DNA of 64,000 nt, taken from Schistocephalus solidus (taxonomy: Eukaryota; Platyhelminthes; Cestoda; Diphyllobothriidea; Diphyllobothriidae). A model generated the notes under the pieces. The model saw only the letters and a program-made list of their open reading frames with translations. It searched no databases and was not told the DNA's origin. The position numbers and the translations under genes were made by a program. Below, one piece after another: positions 20,360-32,655 of the stretch (positions are counted from its first letter, which is position 1; each line of letters starts with the position of its first letter). The stretch lies in the NCBI GenBank assembly GCA_017591395.1, contig WEDG01002057.1:149802-213801 (forward strand). The letters run 5' to 3'.

Positions 20360-23300
20360 CTGGTAGTAAATAATAAAGGCTAATAGTCAGCAGTCAAAAC
20401 ATCCAAATAAATAAAATAAAGCGTATTCAACAATATTCAACGTTATGTTGGGAAAAGGTAGGGTACGGAGTCACGCTTCAGCAAAATGCCTAATTAAGTC
20501 ACTTTCTAAAGAGGCACCTAATTAGAAAAAGTATTTCTAACTGATCTAAGGTAAATTCAGCGCCAGGTTCTGGTGTGGAAATTCACTTTCCTCGGCGATG
20601 CGATTTCATGTTTGGATGAGTCTACAAATAGGAACCATATGCCGATCTGTATTTGAAAGAATCTCCAGTAAACCACTACTTCTTTTAATGCTTTTAATAA
20701 ATATGTTATTTGAAAGGTTATGCTAAAAATAGAACAGAATCTACATTTTTTGGGCAATCGATGGAATACACCGAAAATCTTGAATTGTTCACCAAAATTT
20801 CATGGATAATCTGTAACCCATTGTTCTCCGACATTATATATATTTTTCGAAGCAAATAAATTCTTTAGGGATTAATAAAAAACTTTTTTAAGTACATTTT
20901 CGACGCTGGTGCCCCAGTTCGTTTTCATATTTGTGGTAAATGTGCAAAAACCGTTACAATTTAAAACGCGTCAGAAAACTCGATATTGCTGAATCAGTCC
21001 TGTCAATAGTTGTCATTGTGGGTGACATCTCATCTGGATTGGCTACAGCCTTCTCCACTTTTCTTTGAGATTGTTGTATACGGTATCTAATTTGATATGT
21101 CACTCACTAACGAGGTGCTGTCAACACCCTCATGAATTGAGCGAAACCAGACTGCTCTACCAGCGAAATTTACCATATTGACTCTCATGGCCATTTCTTC
21201 TGGACAGATGATACAACGATGAAGGAAAACTTTTTAAATAGGAAGACGCGATGGAGATACTGGACTACTACTTTCACACGTGCTTCATGTTTGACAACCG
21301 TGTTTATGAGCAAAGCGAGGGAACCCCGAGGTGATCACCGATCTCCTGCTACCTAGCGGAGACCATACTGCAAGAACTGGAAACTCAGGTCTTCCAGATC
21401 TAGAAGCCGAAATTCTGGATGGGCTATGCAGATGAAATATTGGTAATTATACACCAAGATACCAAAGCGGACGTCAAAAGGGATCTGAATTCGATGTTCC
21501 CATAGATTCAATTCACAAAGGTGGAAGAAGGGGATGGAATGCTCCCTTTTCTCATTGTTTAAATATTAAGGCAGGAGGATGGAACCCTCCAGACTGGCGT
21601 GTTTTGAAAAGTGACAAACACGGAAAAAATCTTCATTACAACAGCAATCACCCCACATCGCATAAACGCAGTTAGACCCGATTGCTTTTTCACTGCATCC
21701 AAAGACACTGCAGCACAGAGGCTGGAAAGCTGCAGGAACGTAAAACCTTATGACGCCTCTTTCACGCCAATGGATATCCACGCAGCTTCGTTAACAAATG
21801 CTTGTACCAAAGGCACACAAAGACTGAAGGCGAGCTTCAACAAAGACCTGAAAACTTCAGTGTCTTGCCCTACGCGAGGAACGTCTCAGAAGCCACTAAG
21901 CGTGTGCTAAGATCGCTAAACGTAGGTGTTGGACACCTACCGGAGGTTACCATCCCTCATATACTCATGTAAACAAACGGCCGACCACCACCCGCAGACA
22001 CGTCAGGCGTTATATACCACGTCAACTGCATAGGCTATCCGTCTAACTACTGCGGCATGACCGACAAACGACTGAGTACGCGCATGCACCAGCATGCTTT
22101 GGGCTCACGGCAAAAGGATGCACGATCATCCGTTGTCATGCGCAGGCTAGAAAGCAAACACCGGTTTGATTTTGACGGGGTACAAATGCTCGGCCGAGCA
22201 GATAGCAGACTGGAGAGAGAGTTCATCGAAGCCTGGCAGCCAGACACCAATTCTATCAACCGCAGCATCACCCTACCAGTGCCCAATGAGGCCGTCAAGC
22301 ATCTTTGACGCACAAGAGGAGGACCAATGAGAAGCCAGGCGGCTAGACCTATCACAAGTGAAAGAAAGACATATTGAAGCAATTTATTTTCCCAATTCTC
22401 TATCTCAGAGGATGCGTTTAAGTATGAGTGTGAAATAGCAGATAATTAAATCTTCCACCCGAGAGATCGCATTGTCTTCTCTTTCCAGTTCAACACCTGA
22501 GGTCAATATCTTCTCCTATATCCATCTTTATGAACAATGTGAGGGAAGGAAAGGCCTCTTAATATACACAAAAGTTTAAATTTTTGATTGCACCTAAAAA
22601 TTCTATTTAAATTTATTAATCACTGATCGAACTGCAAACATGTCACTTCATGAAACTGTTTATTCCTTTGAAATCTCTATTGGTAAAAAGAAGCAAAGCC
22701 CTGTTTACATTAGTCGAAAGCACATTAATCAATGCAGAAACGGAAAAAATGTAGCCAATTTTCATGGACACGTTTTTGCAATCCATGCTCAAACAGTTAA
22801 CTGTTTTTTTCAGGAGTCTAAATGGATATTGCACTTATTATTGAAGGATACTTAAGTAAAAAATGTAATACAGGTTTATATTCAAACGTTATTCTGCTTG
22901 TGCATACTTATTTACTCGATTCTGCATGCACAGATTTCCGTAAATTTAAAATTTAAGTTAACTCGCTATAAGCGCTTTTCGACCTTTCCAGAATTTGGCA
23001 CTTCTTTAAAAATGTTGGTATTTCAAAACGACCTAATATTTCTTTTGATATTTTTTGTTTTTAATTATCGTTAGGTCCTTCAGTCTTTTTTTAACAATTT
23101 TTTCATTATTTGGTGCTGTTTCAGGAGTGATTAGCAATGTTTCGTAAATTTTGGCCTTTTGCATGCTGTAGGTCACATGCACAATAACATAAAATACAGA
23201 ATAGAATAGAATGAAATGCTTCAAAAGTAAACGGTGGTAAAACACTGCAATAGGAATCCCTGCTCATACATGCGACCTTATCCAAAAGAACAGAAAGCGC

Positions 23301-23531
23301 AGAACGTTCCTTGTCCTACCGCTAATTGTAACACTACTTTTTGTCTGACCCTCACCCTTACAATAATTCCAGCATTTATTTTAACCCTTAATTTAAATTT
23401 AAACTTAAAACTAGCATTAATCATAGCTTAATCCTAACTCTTACTTTGGCCTTAATCCTATCCTTGACGTTATCTCTAACACTTACCTCAACATTAAAGC
23501 TAATCTCCCTGGGAATAGGCGTAAGGTCTCC

Positions 23532-23603
<72 letters not shown>

Positions 23604-23959
23604 AGCCAGAAATGGCCATTCCGGTCTCCCTTGTCTTTGTCGGTTCCACCTTATCAACATATGCTACACGTCGCCATGCGACCGCCTGCGAGAGCTCTAG
23701 TCTGAGCTCCAGGGCACAACGGAACATACATGTTCCTTAAGCAGATCGGTGAGTCCCACACTATCACCATATTCCCGATCACAACCGACAAAACAACGAG
23801 CCCGTGGCTCAATGGTAGAGCGTTCGACTCAAATACCAAAGGTCGCGGGTTCGAATCCCAGGTGTTCCACACGTGGGATTAAGTATGACTGGCTGATGAC
23901 GGCTAATAAGCCAGAAATGGCCATTCCGGTCTCCCTTGTCTTTGTCGGTTCCACATTAT

Positions 23960-24055
<96 letters not shown>

Positions 24056-27000
24056 CTTTACACGTAAAAACATAATTTTAAGATTACCATGTCAATAAGT
24101 TTAACGCGCCCTTTGGAATAGACGATTGCGTTCGGTGCAGTGGCTGCAGGCAACATAAATGCGAGTGAAGTTGCGACTGTCAGCGGAAGACTCAGCAGAA
24201 ATGGATGGACATTGATGGACTTGGCCTAAAACATATTTTTTTGATTTAACTATTCCTGAACAAATTGTCAATTTGCAATAAAAAGAAATAAAGTCCTTTT
24301 CACTCAACACAATTCAAAAAGACAAAAGTCATAATGTGGAAAACCTCCTTTCAGTAATTGACTTTAGGGAATTTTTAACGGTTTTGTAATTGCTAACTAT
24401 GGCGGAAGTGCGTGCACCGACCATGCTTTAGGACATGTTCGGCCCGTTGCACCTTGTGACTTAATCTAGTCTCCCCACAGACAGTTTCATAGAGATGACT
24501 TATTCGAAATGATAAAGTTCTTTGCGAAGGGTAACAAATTTTAGTTCATACATTTTCGACGTCAGTTCTACAGATCGTTGGTATACCTGCAGTCAATGTC
24601 TGCAAAAGTTAAACGTTTAAACGCGCCGGAAAAATCGATTACTCATGCATTAATCGATAGAAAAGATGGCAGCCAATCCGAAATAGGTGTCAGCCCAGAG
24701 CAATGGCTTATTGGCAGGACTGACTAAACAATATCGATTATCGATGCACGTTCAAATTTCAACTGTTTCGAAGATATACTGCAGTCTGACAACTATCTGG
24801 GGAACTGGCGTCAAAATGCCCAAAATAACGTTTATTACCCTTCCCAAACGACATATTTCATTCGATTTCTACCCCTTTAGAGGCCCATTTTCCAATCCAG
24901 ACGATGTCCCTTAAGGATAGGACGTTGGAATTAATAACGTTCAATGACCAAAAATCGAAGTTCAAATCGCAAGCACTTCAAACCTAGAGTTGACGACTAT
25001 AATAAACAAGAAATGGCCATATGAGACTCCCTGTCTTTTTCAGCATTCCTGCTTCGGTATATTCGCAGCATCTGTAAGGGGGCGGTTAGTTGCTTTTATT
25101 TTCTACCAAGCCAAACCTATTTTATGATGCAACAAAGTTCTTAACGAGCAAATAACATAAACAAATGGTCAACATACCAGGTCAAACATGATTGGAACGA
25201 GGATAGTGACGGTGGCGGAGTTGGAAACAATCTCAGTTATGCTTGCACCGAGAATTGTGATCAAACAAACCAACCCAAATGTCGAGACTGATTTAACACT
25301 GTGCAAGGCATCAGTAATTACTATCGAGAGTCCTCCAACCTGACGAAATAGGAAAGAGAAAAGAGCGGGAATATAATAGCTACTAACCGCTGCCAGCACA
25401 CTGGTGACATCGGAAAAGCCTAGGATCAACTTTATTCATCTGCTTGGCTCGCTAGGGTAAGGGATCAAGATCTGCTAGCCTCCAGCCGAGGCGTCCAATC
25501 TTCTTTTTGATATGTTTGGGACGTGGAACCCCAGAACAGAAGGGGGTCCTCCTGTTACGACCCCAATTTGAACCAGACCATACAACGCTTTGGGCTGGTT
25601 ACATAGATGGGCTAAGGACGCAGTGGAAGGCGTAAAATCTAGGGCAAGCAACCATGAGTGCTCTTAGGGTGACAGAGCAGAGCTTAAATTTCAGATCTGC
25701 ACCAGCGGTTAGACAGCCACCAGCCATAAGTGAACCAAAAGGAGTCATCGATACCCCCTCTGAACGCCGTCATTTCTAACTATCTTTGCACTAAACCAAC
25801 CTACTTTTGCACACCAGACGAAATCAGTCCCGATTAACGACCGCCATTTTATTATTTTGGTCTATGTATTACACTACAATTGACATATCTTAAGCAATTA
25901 CCTTGGTTGTAGTGCAACTGAGGAGTGCTTTGCCGCACAATGGGGTGAAATTATAAGCCATATTTTTCCAACAGTGCGATGACTCGTTAAATCTACTCAA
26001 ACCTATCTACTGATGCACTGTTTCTATGTGGAACTAGATATAATGTTAGGTTTTGCCTGCTGGAAGAAGGGAGTGGAGGATTGTTCTGAATGTTCTTAAC
26101 TCTGATAAATCTCTGTTTCCTAGAATAAATTTATGGAATTCATATCAATTGTAAGGGAAAAGCATTTATGTCTTCTGTTTGTTGTTGATCGACCAAAAAT
26201 CCATAGAGCCGCGAAGAAGCAATACAGCTAACAGCCCAATGCGTTAGTCAGTTAAATTTAAGTGAATTATAAAAAATCGGTATGAAAATCAACCGAAAAG
26301 GAGTGAAAATAAATTTTAGTTCCATGATGAGGGTCTTAGAAAGAGGAGCTCGGCGGAACACAGTTATGGTGTTGTTGAAGTTTGCGAGAGCCTGGTCGGC
26401 ATTGCAGTGTCCTAGCACTTGATGGAGAAAATCCATCAGAAATTTAAATAACCGACCAAGGTATTTGGCTTTGAGCGAATCAATGGTTTTCCTCTAATGC
26501 TGTCTCGGCCTTTTGGCAGATATTTTGGATGTTTGACGGCTACTTGCGTTGCGTGGAATTACCTCCATGGAGGATGGTTGAGTTTCTGTTTCCCATTTGG
26601 GTGGGTTCGTTGTCAAGCCATATCTGACCAGCTTACTTAGGTTCGATGTGACCACCTTGTTTTCGTCTGGTTTTAGGTAATTATGTTCGCAGGAATTTGT
26701 AGGCAACGGCGAGGACTAGGTGCCTGTTTTAACAGTAACGTCTGACGAAAAACACTATCAAGGTCAATCAGCAGTGTCTAAACGGTTAGCAATGACAGTT
26801 TCTCAAAAACGAAATCGACTAAATTAGAAATTAACCTTTATATGACAGTCAGTTTCTTGCTGATAGAAGCAAACAGGCGGGTTCCAGGAAGTGTTTCAGA
26901 AGAAGAAGAGGCGATTACTGGAACATGGTGTTTATTGGCCTGATATTTCAGATTCTCTCTCAAACCTATCATCAGAGACAGGTGTCAAAAAGGATACTTG

Positions 27001-30000
27001 GGGCACAAGTAGTGCAGTATTTATAGGACTTGATTGCGCTGGGGTTCGTACGAACCAGTGATGAACACGAGGACTGCCAGCGATAGTAGGCCCGTGGTTG
27101 TCTGGAATCCACGCCCTATAAAAACTGCACAATTTGTGCACCAAATACCCTTTTCTCTAACTGTCTCTCATGATGGGTTCGAGAGAGAAGCTGAAACGTC
27201 AGGCCAATAAACACCATGTTGCAGTGATCATCTCTTCTTCTTCTTCTTCTTCTATCATCATCATCATCTGAGTGGGTTCCTTCTAGTTAGATCAGGACAC
27301 TCAAAAACGCTTTCCGTGCAGGGGGCAGTTAGCGAGGTAGTTGACTTTGCATCAATGCATGCTCTTTGGAAAGGCATTACCAAGCCATAAAACCATGTGT
27401 TTGCAGTACCAGACGGTCCTGGTGACTGCATGGTATGATAGCCCGGTAGAACAATTATCATGTGGCTCAATGCTTAGGTCCTTTTACATTCTAATCAACA
27501 GGTTGTAGATTTGATCCTCAGGTATTGCAACACCTGGAGTTGGGTATGGTTGGCTGTGGACGACTGATAAGCCCGAAATAGCCTATCTAGTCTGCCTAAG
27601 ATAAAGCCGCTTGGTGGATGCTGGCGGAGCTCGAGCGTGAGACCCAAGGTGCAATTGGCTGAGCGCGTTCCGTAACGCTATCGGTGAGTGCTCTACTGCC
27701 ACTATTACTATACCCGATTGCAAACGACAGGACAACTAGCCTTCTAGTCAATAGTTAGTTCTTGGGACTTCTAACCAACCGGTGGCAGTTTCGATCCTCG
27801 GGATTTGGTATGAAGGCTAATAAGCCAAAAGACGCCCTCCCAGCCTCCCTTGTCTTTGTCCGCAGTACTATTCTGCCTGTTGCATAAGCCTTTGCTCAGT
27901 TTCCGAAGTTTGTGCAGTGTAGCAGAGTTTGCCGTTGATGGCGGTGGTACGGTGACAGTTTGTGTCAGTCAAACTGTCCTGGTAGATAATCCTTTAAGTT
28001 CCAGTCACTGCCCATCCTGATGCACGTGGAACGAAGTTCGTGCCTCGGGCCGGAGTTTAAAATATCGGAGTTCTGTTCACGGCAAGGAGGAAAGAGTTAA
28101 CTGATGTGTTTTTAGACAGCGCTAGCATCTTCGATCCACGCAAGCACAAAGCGGGCGCTGAGATGTGTGTAAAAAAGATTCATTCAATGACACAGGAAAC
28201 GTGTGTGCGTTTCAGTGTGGAGGTGGTGGAGAGAGCGACTTACCGTAACAATTTTGGACAGTGCAAACCCCCCACCGAGGAGAATGAGGACACCCCAACT
28301 GGTGCGGCTGTTTGCGATCTCCCAAGATATGATGCTGGTGTTGATCCGTTTTCGGGTCTGCTTATCTAAAATAAAATATTATCGGCGAAAGGAATTCAAG
28401 CGCTTGTTATCGTGGTTAACATGAGTTGATAAATTCTTTGACTTTGGCGTGAAATGGCATATCGTACTTCAACTAACCCATTAAGTTTAGTTCAATTTAA
28501 TCTGAGCCGAAGGCTAAGTATTAGCCTTTGAACGCACTGGCTGATCAGATTACAGAAGAAATTTGACGAACATGGTGGGGATAATTTACGATTAAAGCAA
28601 TCTTATCACCTGTCTACTGAAAGCCTAATAGGTCCTTACAAGAAAATTGATTTGATATTATACCGAAGCAGCTTTCAAAAATCCAAAATTACTTTTGAAA
28701 ACGGAAAGAGAAGGTTGTAATTTAATAAAGCTGACTTGAATTTAATGGACGTTTTCATCATTCCGCCAGCCCCTCTCGGATCGATTTCGGCGACGGACTC
28801 GAGGGACATGTCCTGAATCGGGTTGGATGTGGTTCCTTCACATCGACTTCTGTCGGAAAGACCCTAGTTCATCGGTAGTCGATCATATAAAGAGACGAAG
28901 CGACCAAGAAAAGAACGAAAGTGTGCATGAACCTACATCCGCCTTTGAGAAAGCTGATGTCCTCGACTAAAAACGGTACTGGGTGACCACAGAGACACGA
29001 ATATCTTACTTTATATGCGTCATTTCAGAAAGAAATGTATGGTACTCCCTGGGGTGCAGAAGGCCCATAGGATTAAACTCAATGCTCCAAGCAGACGAAA
29101 GAATCTTTGAAAGCTAACGCAGACACTGTGACAGTTGTTGTCATGACGAATGTGGCAACTATATTGAGTTTAGGTTTAAATTTAGGGTTGAGTTTGCTTG
29201 GCTTATGCCGGTTTACCCAACGTGTCTTTTTAAACCATTAACCTTGTAATACGCCTTTTTAGCTAGGTTAGGTGACTCCGATTTGCCATTTTTAAATTGT
29301 ACAGTCTGTTCCGGCTTCATTTTTGAGTAGACAAAAAAACATAGGCAGTGATGCGAATGTGTTCAATGCCTTCCACAGATTCCCTTAATTGTCGCGTCTA
29401 TCTTCTTCATTTCTAAAACTGATATTAATTTCATAACACTTTGAAAATAGATACCCAACCGAGCCTTTCAACACATCAGCACCAATAAAAATCTGTCCGC
29501 GTTAACAACACGTTTCTCACCCCGGAACGCCCACCTTCGCAAACAGGATTATCCTACCCCTATTAAGGAATTACTTTCCAAATCCCTGTCCAACATTCGC
29601 ATACAGTTTACTACATTTGTCATGCCCAGATAAACTCTAAAAAGTACGTGGACAGAGTAAATGGAGCCGAAATTTCTTTTTTGCCTTTTCTACTATACGG
29701 AATACATCAGCGGCCCGAAAAACATTAAAGACCATGCATTGTGCATTCCAGACACACTAAGTGAGCGCACAAATGACAATTTACCCTTCACAGGAAAATA
29801 TCAGTTGTGTGAGGTGAGGCCAAAGCAGTCCTGGTGATAATGATCCCTGTAATTCACACAGACTGTCAGTTAGCGGATTAACCCACCCCCAGTCAATGAA
29901 GTGGCCCTCAAAGAGTGTGACAACCATAACAGTTAAAGTGATAGCATTAAGAAGGCTCAGTGCCAGTCTTATATCCTTTAACATTATCAACGAGAATGCC

Positions 30001-32624
30001 GCGGAGTTAAGGGGGCAAATTTCATATGAACAAACTATCTTCTTCACACAACATTAGTCGCGTGCTTGAGTTTAATTTTTCAGCTCCAAAAAGCTGGAAT
30101 TCTTGACCGTTCGGAATAAGGAACAAAAAGTTTGTTTCAAACATGCTACATTTTTATGTTTAGTCGTCAAAGGTAGATGGCTTTATAAAGCCTTTGTTCA
30201 GTGTGCGTTCCATTCAGAAAAATGTTGTTAGTTCATGGAGCTGTTTCAATTTCCCAAAGGCAAAGAAGTGGCTCCTACAACTGTATTCACTTGCCTGTTT
30301 CGGTTTTGTTTTTGTGGAGACAAAAAGGGTTTGTTGCGGGTATAATGAAGGCCAGGATGGTGAAAAGAATCGTAGGTTGTGTGTCGTCCACGAAGCTTAA
30401 AAGATAAAACACGTTTAGTTATGCTGAATGTGTGTGTGTGTGTGTGTGTCTTTGACTGAAACCAGAACTAAGAGGTACAAAAACATGACGTTCGCTGGAT
30501 CGATATGACTGTCAGTCGAAATACGAAGATCACACTCTAACCTTCCTCTCGTTCGCAGAGGAACGTGTAGGGCGCTGTCATGGCAATAAAAACGTGGACA
30601 GTTTAGAAGTCATGCTGACAATAACAACGACGAATGGAATGACACTTCGGATAACGCCAGACAGCGACAACTTAAAATTTTGGTAATGATTACTAAGAGG
30701 GAACACGGGACACGGGAATATGAACCTTGAGGAGTTGCGATAGCTAGGACAAGAGCTTTATTTGCATGACGTTTCGCATTCCAACTTGAACCCATCATCA
30801 GAGGCAGTAGCCGATACGAGTACTTCGTACACAGGGAGTTGCAGTATTAATAGGATGCCGTCACTATGCTCCTGCACGTTTACGACAATTATCAGCTCCC
30901 CTTTCAGCGATGACAACTGCGCACTGGTGCGTTAATTTTTTGATGGCCGGCTCGCGGGTTGTTTTCCGCTGAAATGTCATCACCCGTGTTGAAGGTTGAC
31001 GTGATGATTGCTCGACCATCTGGCTCACCGGCACTTGCGTTTGAAAAATGCGTTCGTCGGAGCGCTCTCCCTAGTCGCTAATTACTCTGGCCAAACTGGG
31101 TCTCAATACTGAATAGGGGTTGGGTAGGTTGGTAGACTGGGGGCCTGTAGACCATTATTCAAGCAATTAGCGGCTCACGCGAGTATCACCTCTTGCGAAA
31201 ACTTTGGGTTTCATCGAAATTGAATTTGTTGCCGGTTCTCGCTGAACATGGGTGAAACAATTTCAGCGGATAACGACCCTAATGCTGGCCATTAAACAAT
31301 TAATGCACCAGATCGAAGTCATCATCGAGGAAGGGGGAGTCGTTAGTTGCCGTAGGCATACCGTAGCATGGCGCCTGCATTTCCCTGTGTAGGAATTACC
31401 CCTAGCTGATACTGTCTCAGAGGAAGGGATCGAGTTGGAATCCGAAACGTCAGGAGAATAAGGCTCTTGTACCATTGATCGCATCTATTTCTCCTCAATT
31501 ACTTCCCGAGATTAACATTTTTGCTTGTAGCGGCAGTATGAGCCTTCCTCCGCCCAGATTAATAAAGGTGTCTCCGCGCATAATTCCAGGAAGAGTAAGT
31601 ATTTCCAAGTCCTAATCTTTACACTTGTCCTGGCATAAACCTGAACCGTAGCCTTTATCTTAACCCTTAACCTATCCTTAAAGCTTAACCTACAGTTTAA
31701 ACAAACCCTAGCGCTAATTTTCACCTACCCCTAATTTTCCTTAAGGTTTATCTTAACAATAACCTTAAACCTGAACCTTGAAGCTGAACCTGAACCCGTG
31801 AACCTGAACCTGAACTATTGACGTAATTCTAGGCTCCCTAGGCCTTGGCGCAAAGACACCTGCTTTGTGGGTGGTTGCTGTTCCCAGGTCCTGTTTAGGA
31901 GCCACGTTATTCAGCCTTACCCCAATTGTTTTGAAGTCTAAATGTGCATGCAGCCTAACCTAACCTTTTGGTGGTGGAACTGTGAGGTTGTATTGAGGGC
32001 TGGGGCCATTCGCAAAAAGTAAATCGACGACCCTATTTGATTCTCGCCTTAGTTAACTCAAAATCACCCAATGTCGTCGCAAAGATTCGTGCTACAATGC
32101 AACCTCCAGACGTTTGGTCCTGCGGCCAGTCGACAGAATTCAGCTCGGACATGCACTTGTTCTTCCATGCGCCTCAACCAATGCCACATAGGCCATCGGA
32201 CGCACCACGCAGTTAAAAATGAAATGTATATCGCTTGGACAAGAAACTTGCATCTGCCACCCACAAACCGAGTAAAGCCGTGGACAACACTGTCCCCCCC
32301 ATGTCAGTCAGGACTGAACGCTGTCCACACACGCTCTGGCTTCGCCAGTTGCCACTGCCACCTAGGACGAGAATTTCAATTTCCGTTCCCAACAAATCCC
32401 TCATTGCTTATGGAGGTGAACAGGCGATTTCCAGGTTCCACTTCCACATTCCAGTTAAGCAGGAGAAGATGTGATCGCTGGAACAAGAAGACTATTGGCC
32501 TGACCTTTAGGATTCTCACTCAAAATTATCATCCGGAACGGCCACAGATGTCTATCTGATGGTGAGCTCAAGTGCAAATAGGAAAAGTCAGGCTAATAAA
32601 TTTTTATTCCCAAGGATTGCATCC

Positions 32625-32655
<31 letters not shown>

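Larger units (their letters stand above)
20360..24087. other. SLC13 last intron and its contents
   Basis: This 3.7-kb intron holds a degenerate ~100-bp repeat (20.89-20.99 kb), a plus-strand Penelope-like element (21.0-22.4 kb), about 0.9 kb with nothing recognised (22.4-23.3 kb), a CCTAA-rich tract (23.34-23.51 kb), two TA microsatellites and SINE sequence (23.5-24.05 kb). Confidence 0.8.
26898..27252. mobile_element. Inverted pair of Penelope-type tails (foldback element)
   Basis: The left arm 26898-26990 and right arm 27155-27252 are reverse complements. Both read, outward, a hammerhead-like motif, caggccaataaacaccatgtt and then a TTC repeat. The minus frame at 27144-26932 ends with [15 protein letters not shown], the tail peptide that follows GIY-YIG in flatworm-type Penelope elements. 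About 165 bp lie between the arms. Confidence 0.75.
25340..28243. other. SLC13 intron between exons 11 and 12
   Basis: Contains about 1.4 kb with nothing recognised (25.4-26.9 kb), an inverted pair of Penelope-tail elements (26.9-27.25 kb) and two degenerate SINE copies (27.46-27.89 kb). No exon-like segment beyond the two boundaries was found. Confidence 0.7.
30740..31490. mobile_element. Second inverted pair of Penelope-type tails
   Basis: The left end (30.74-30.81 kb, minus) and right end (31.40-31.49 kb, plus) are imperfect reverse complements carrying the hammerhead-like motif with GAAACGUC. About 600 bp of sequence with no recognisable frame lie between. Both tails point outward, as in the 26.9-27.25 kb element. 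Confidence 0.65.

Noticed and set aside
23654..23872. Minus frame reading [20 protein letters not shown], often annotated as protein
   Set aside because: It is the reverse translation of the tRNA-like SINE head; the same peptide appears at 59 kb. Not a gene.
23800..23875. Apparent tRNA gene on the plus strand (A and B boxes)
   Set aside because: The promoter boxes are perfect, but the acceptor stem does not pair and the same head is attached to a repeated body here and at 58.9 kb. It is a SINE head.
23500..24075. Long frames encoding alternating Tyr-Ile
   Set aside because: They are direct translations of the (TA)n microsatellites.
29781..29882. Extension of SLC13 exon 10 to the stop at 29781
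   Set aside because: The continued translation ([14 protein letters not shown]...) does not resemble the family, and exon 11 supplies the expected next motif.
31610..31815. Interstitial telomere marking a chromosome fusion
   Set aside because: The repeats are too irregular, and similar tracts recur every few kb in apparently shared flanks. A dispersed repeat explains them better.
32071..32559. 162-codon plus frame as a possible gene
   Set aside because: It continues into the antisense of a Penelope-type tail, has no domain, and frames are open on the other strand too. Composition is the likely cause.
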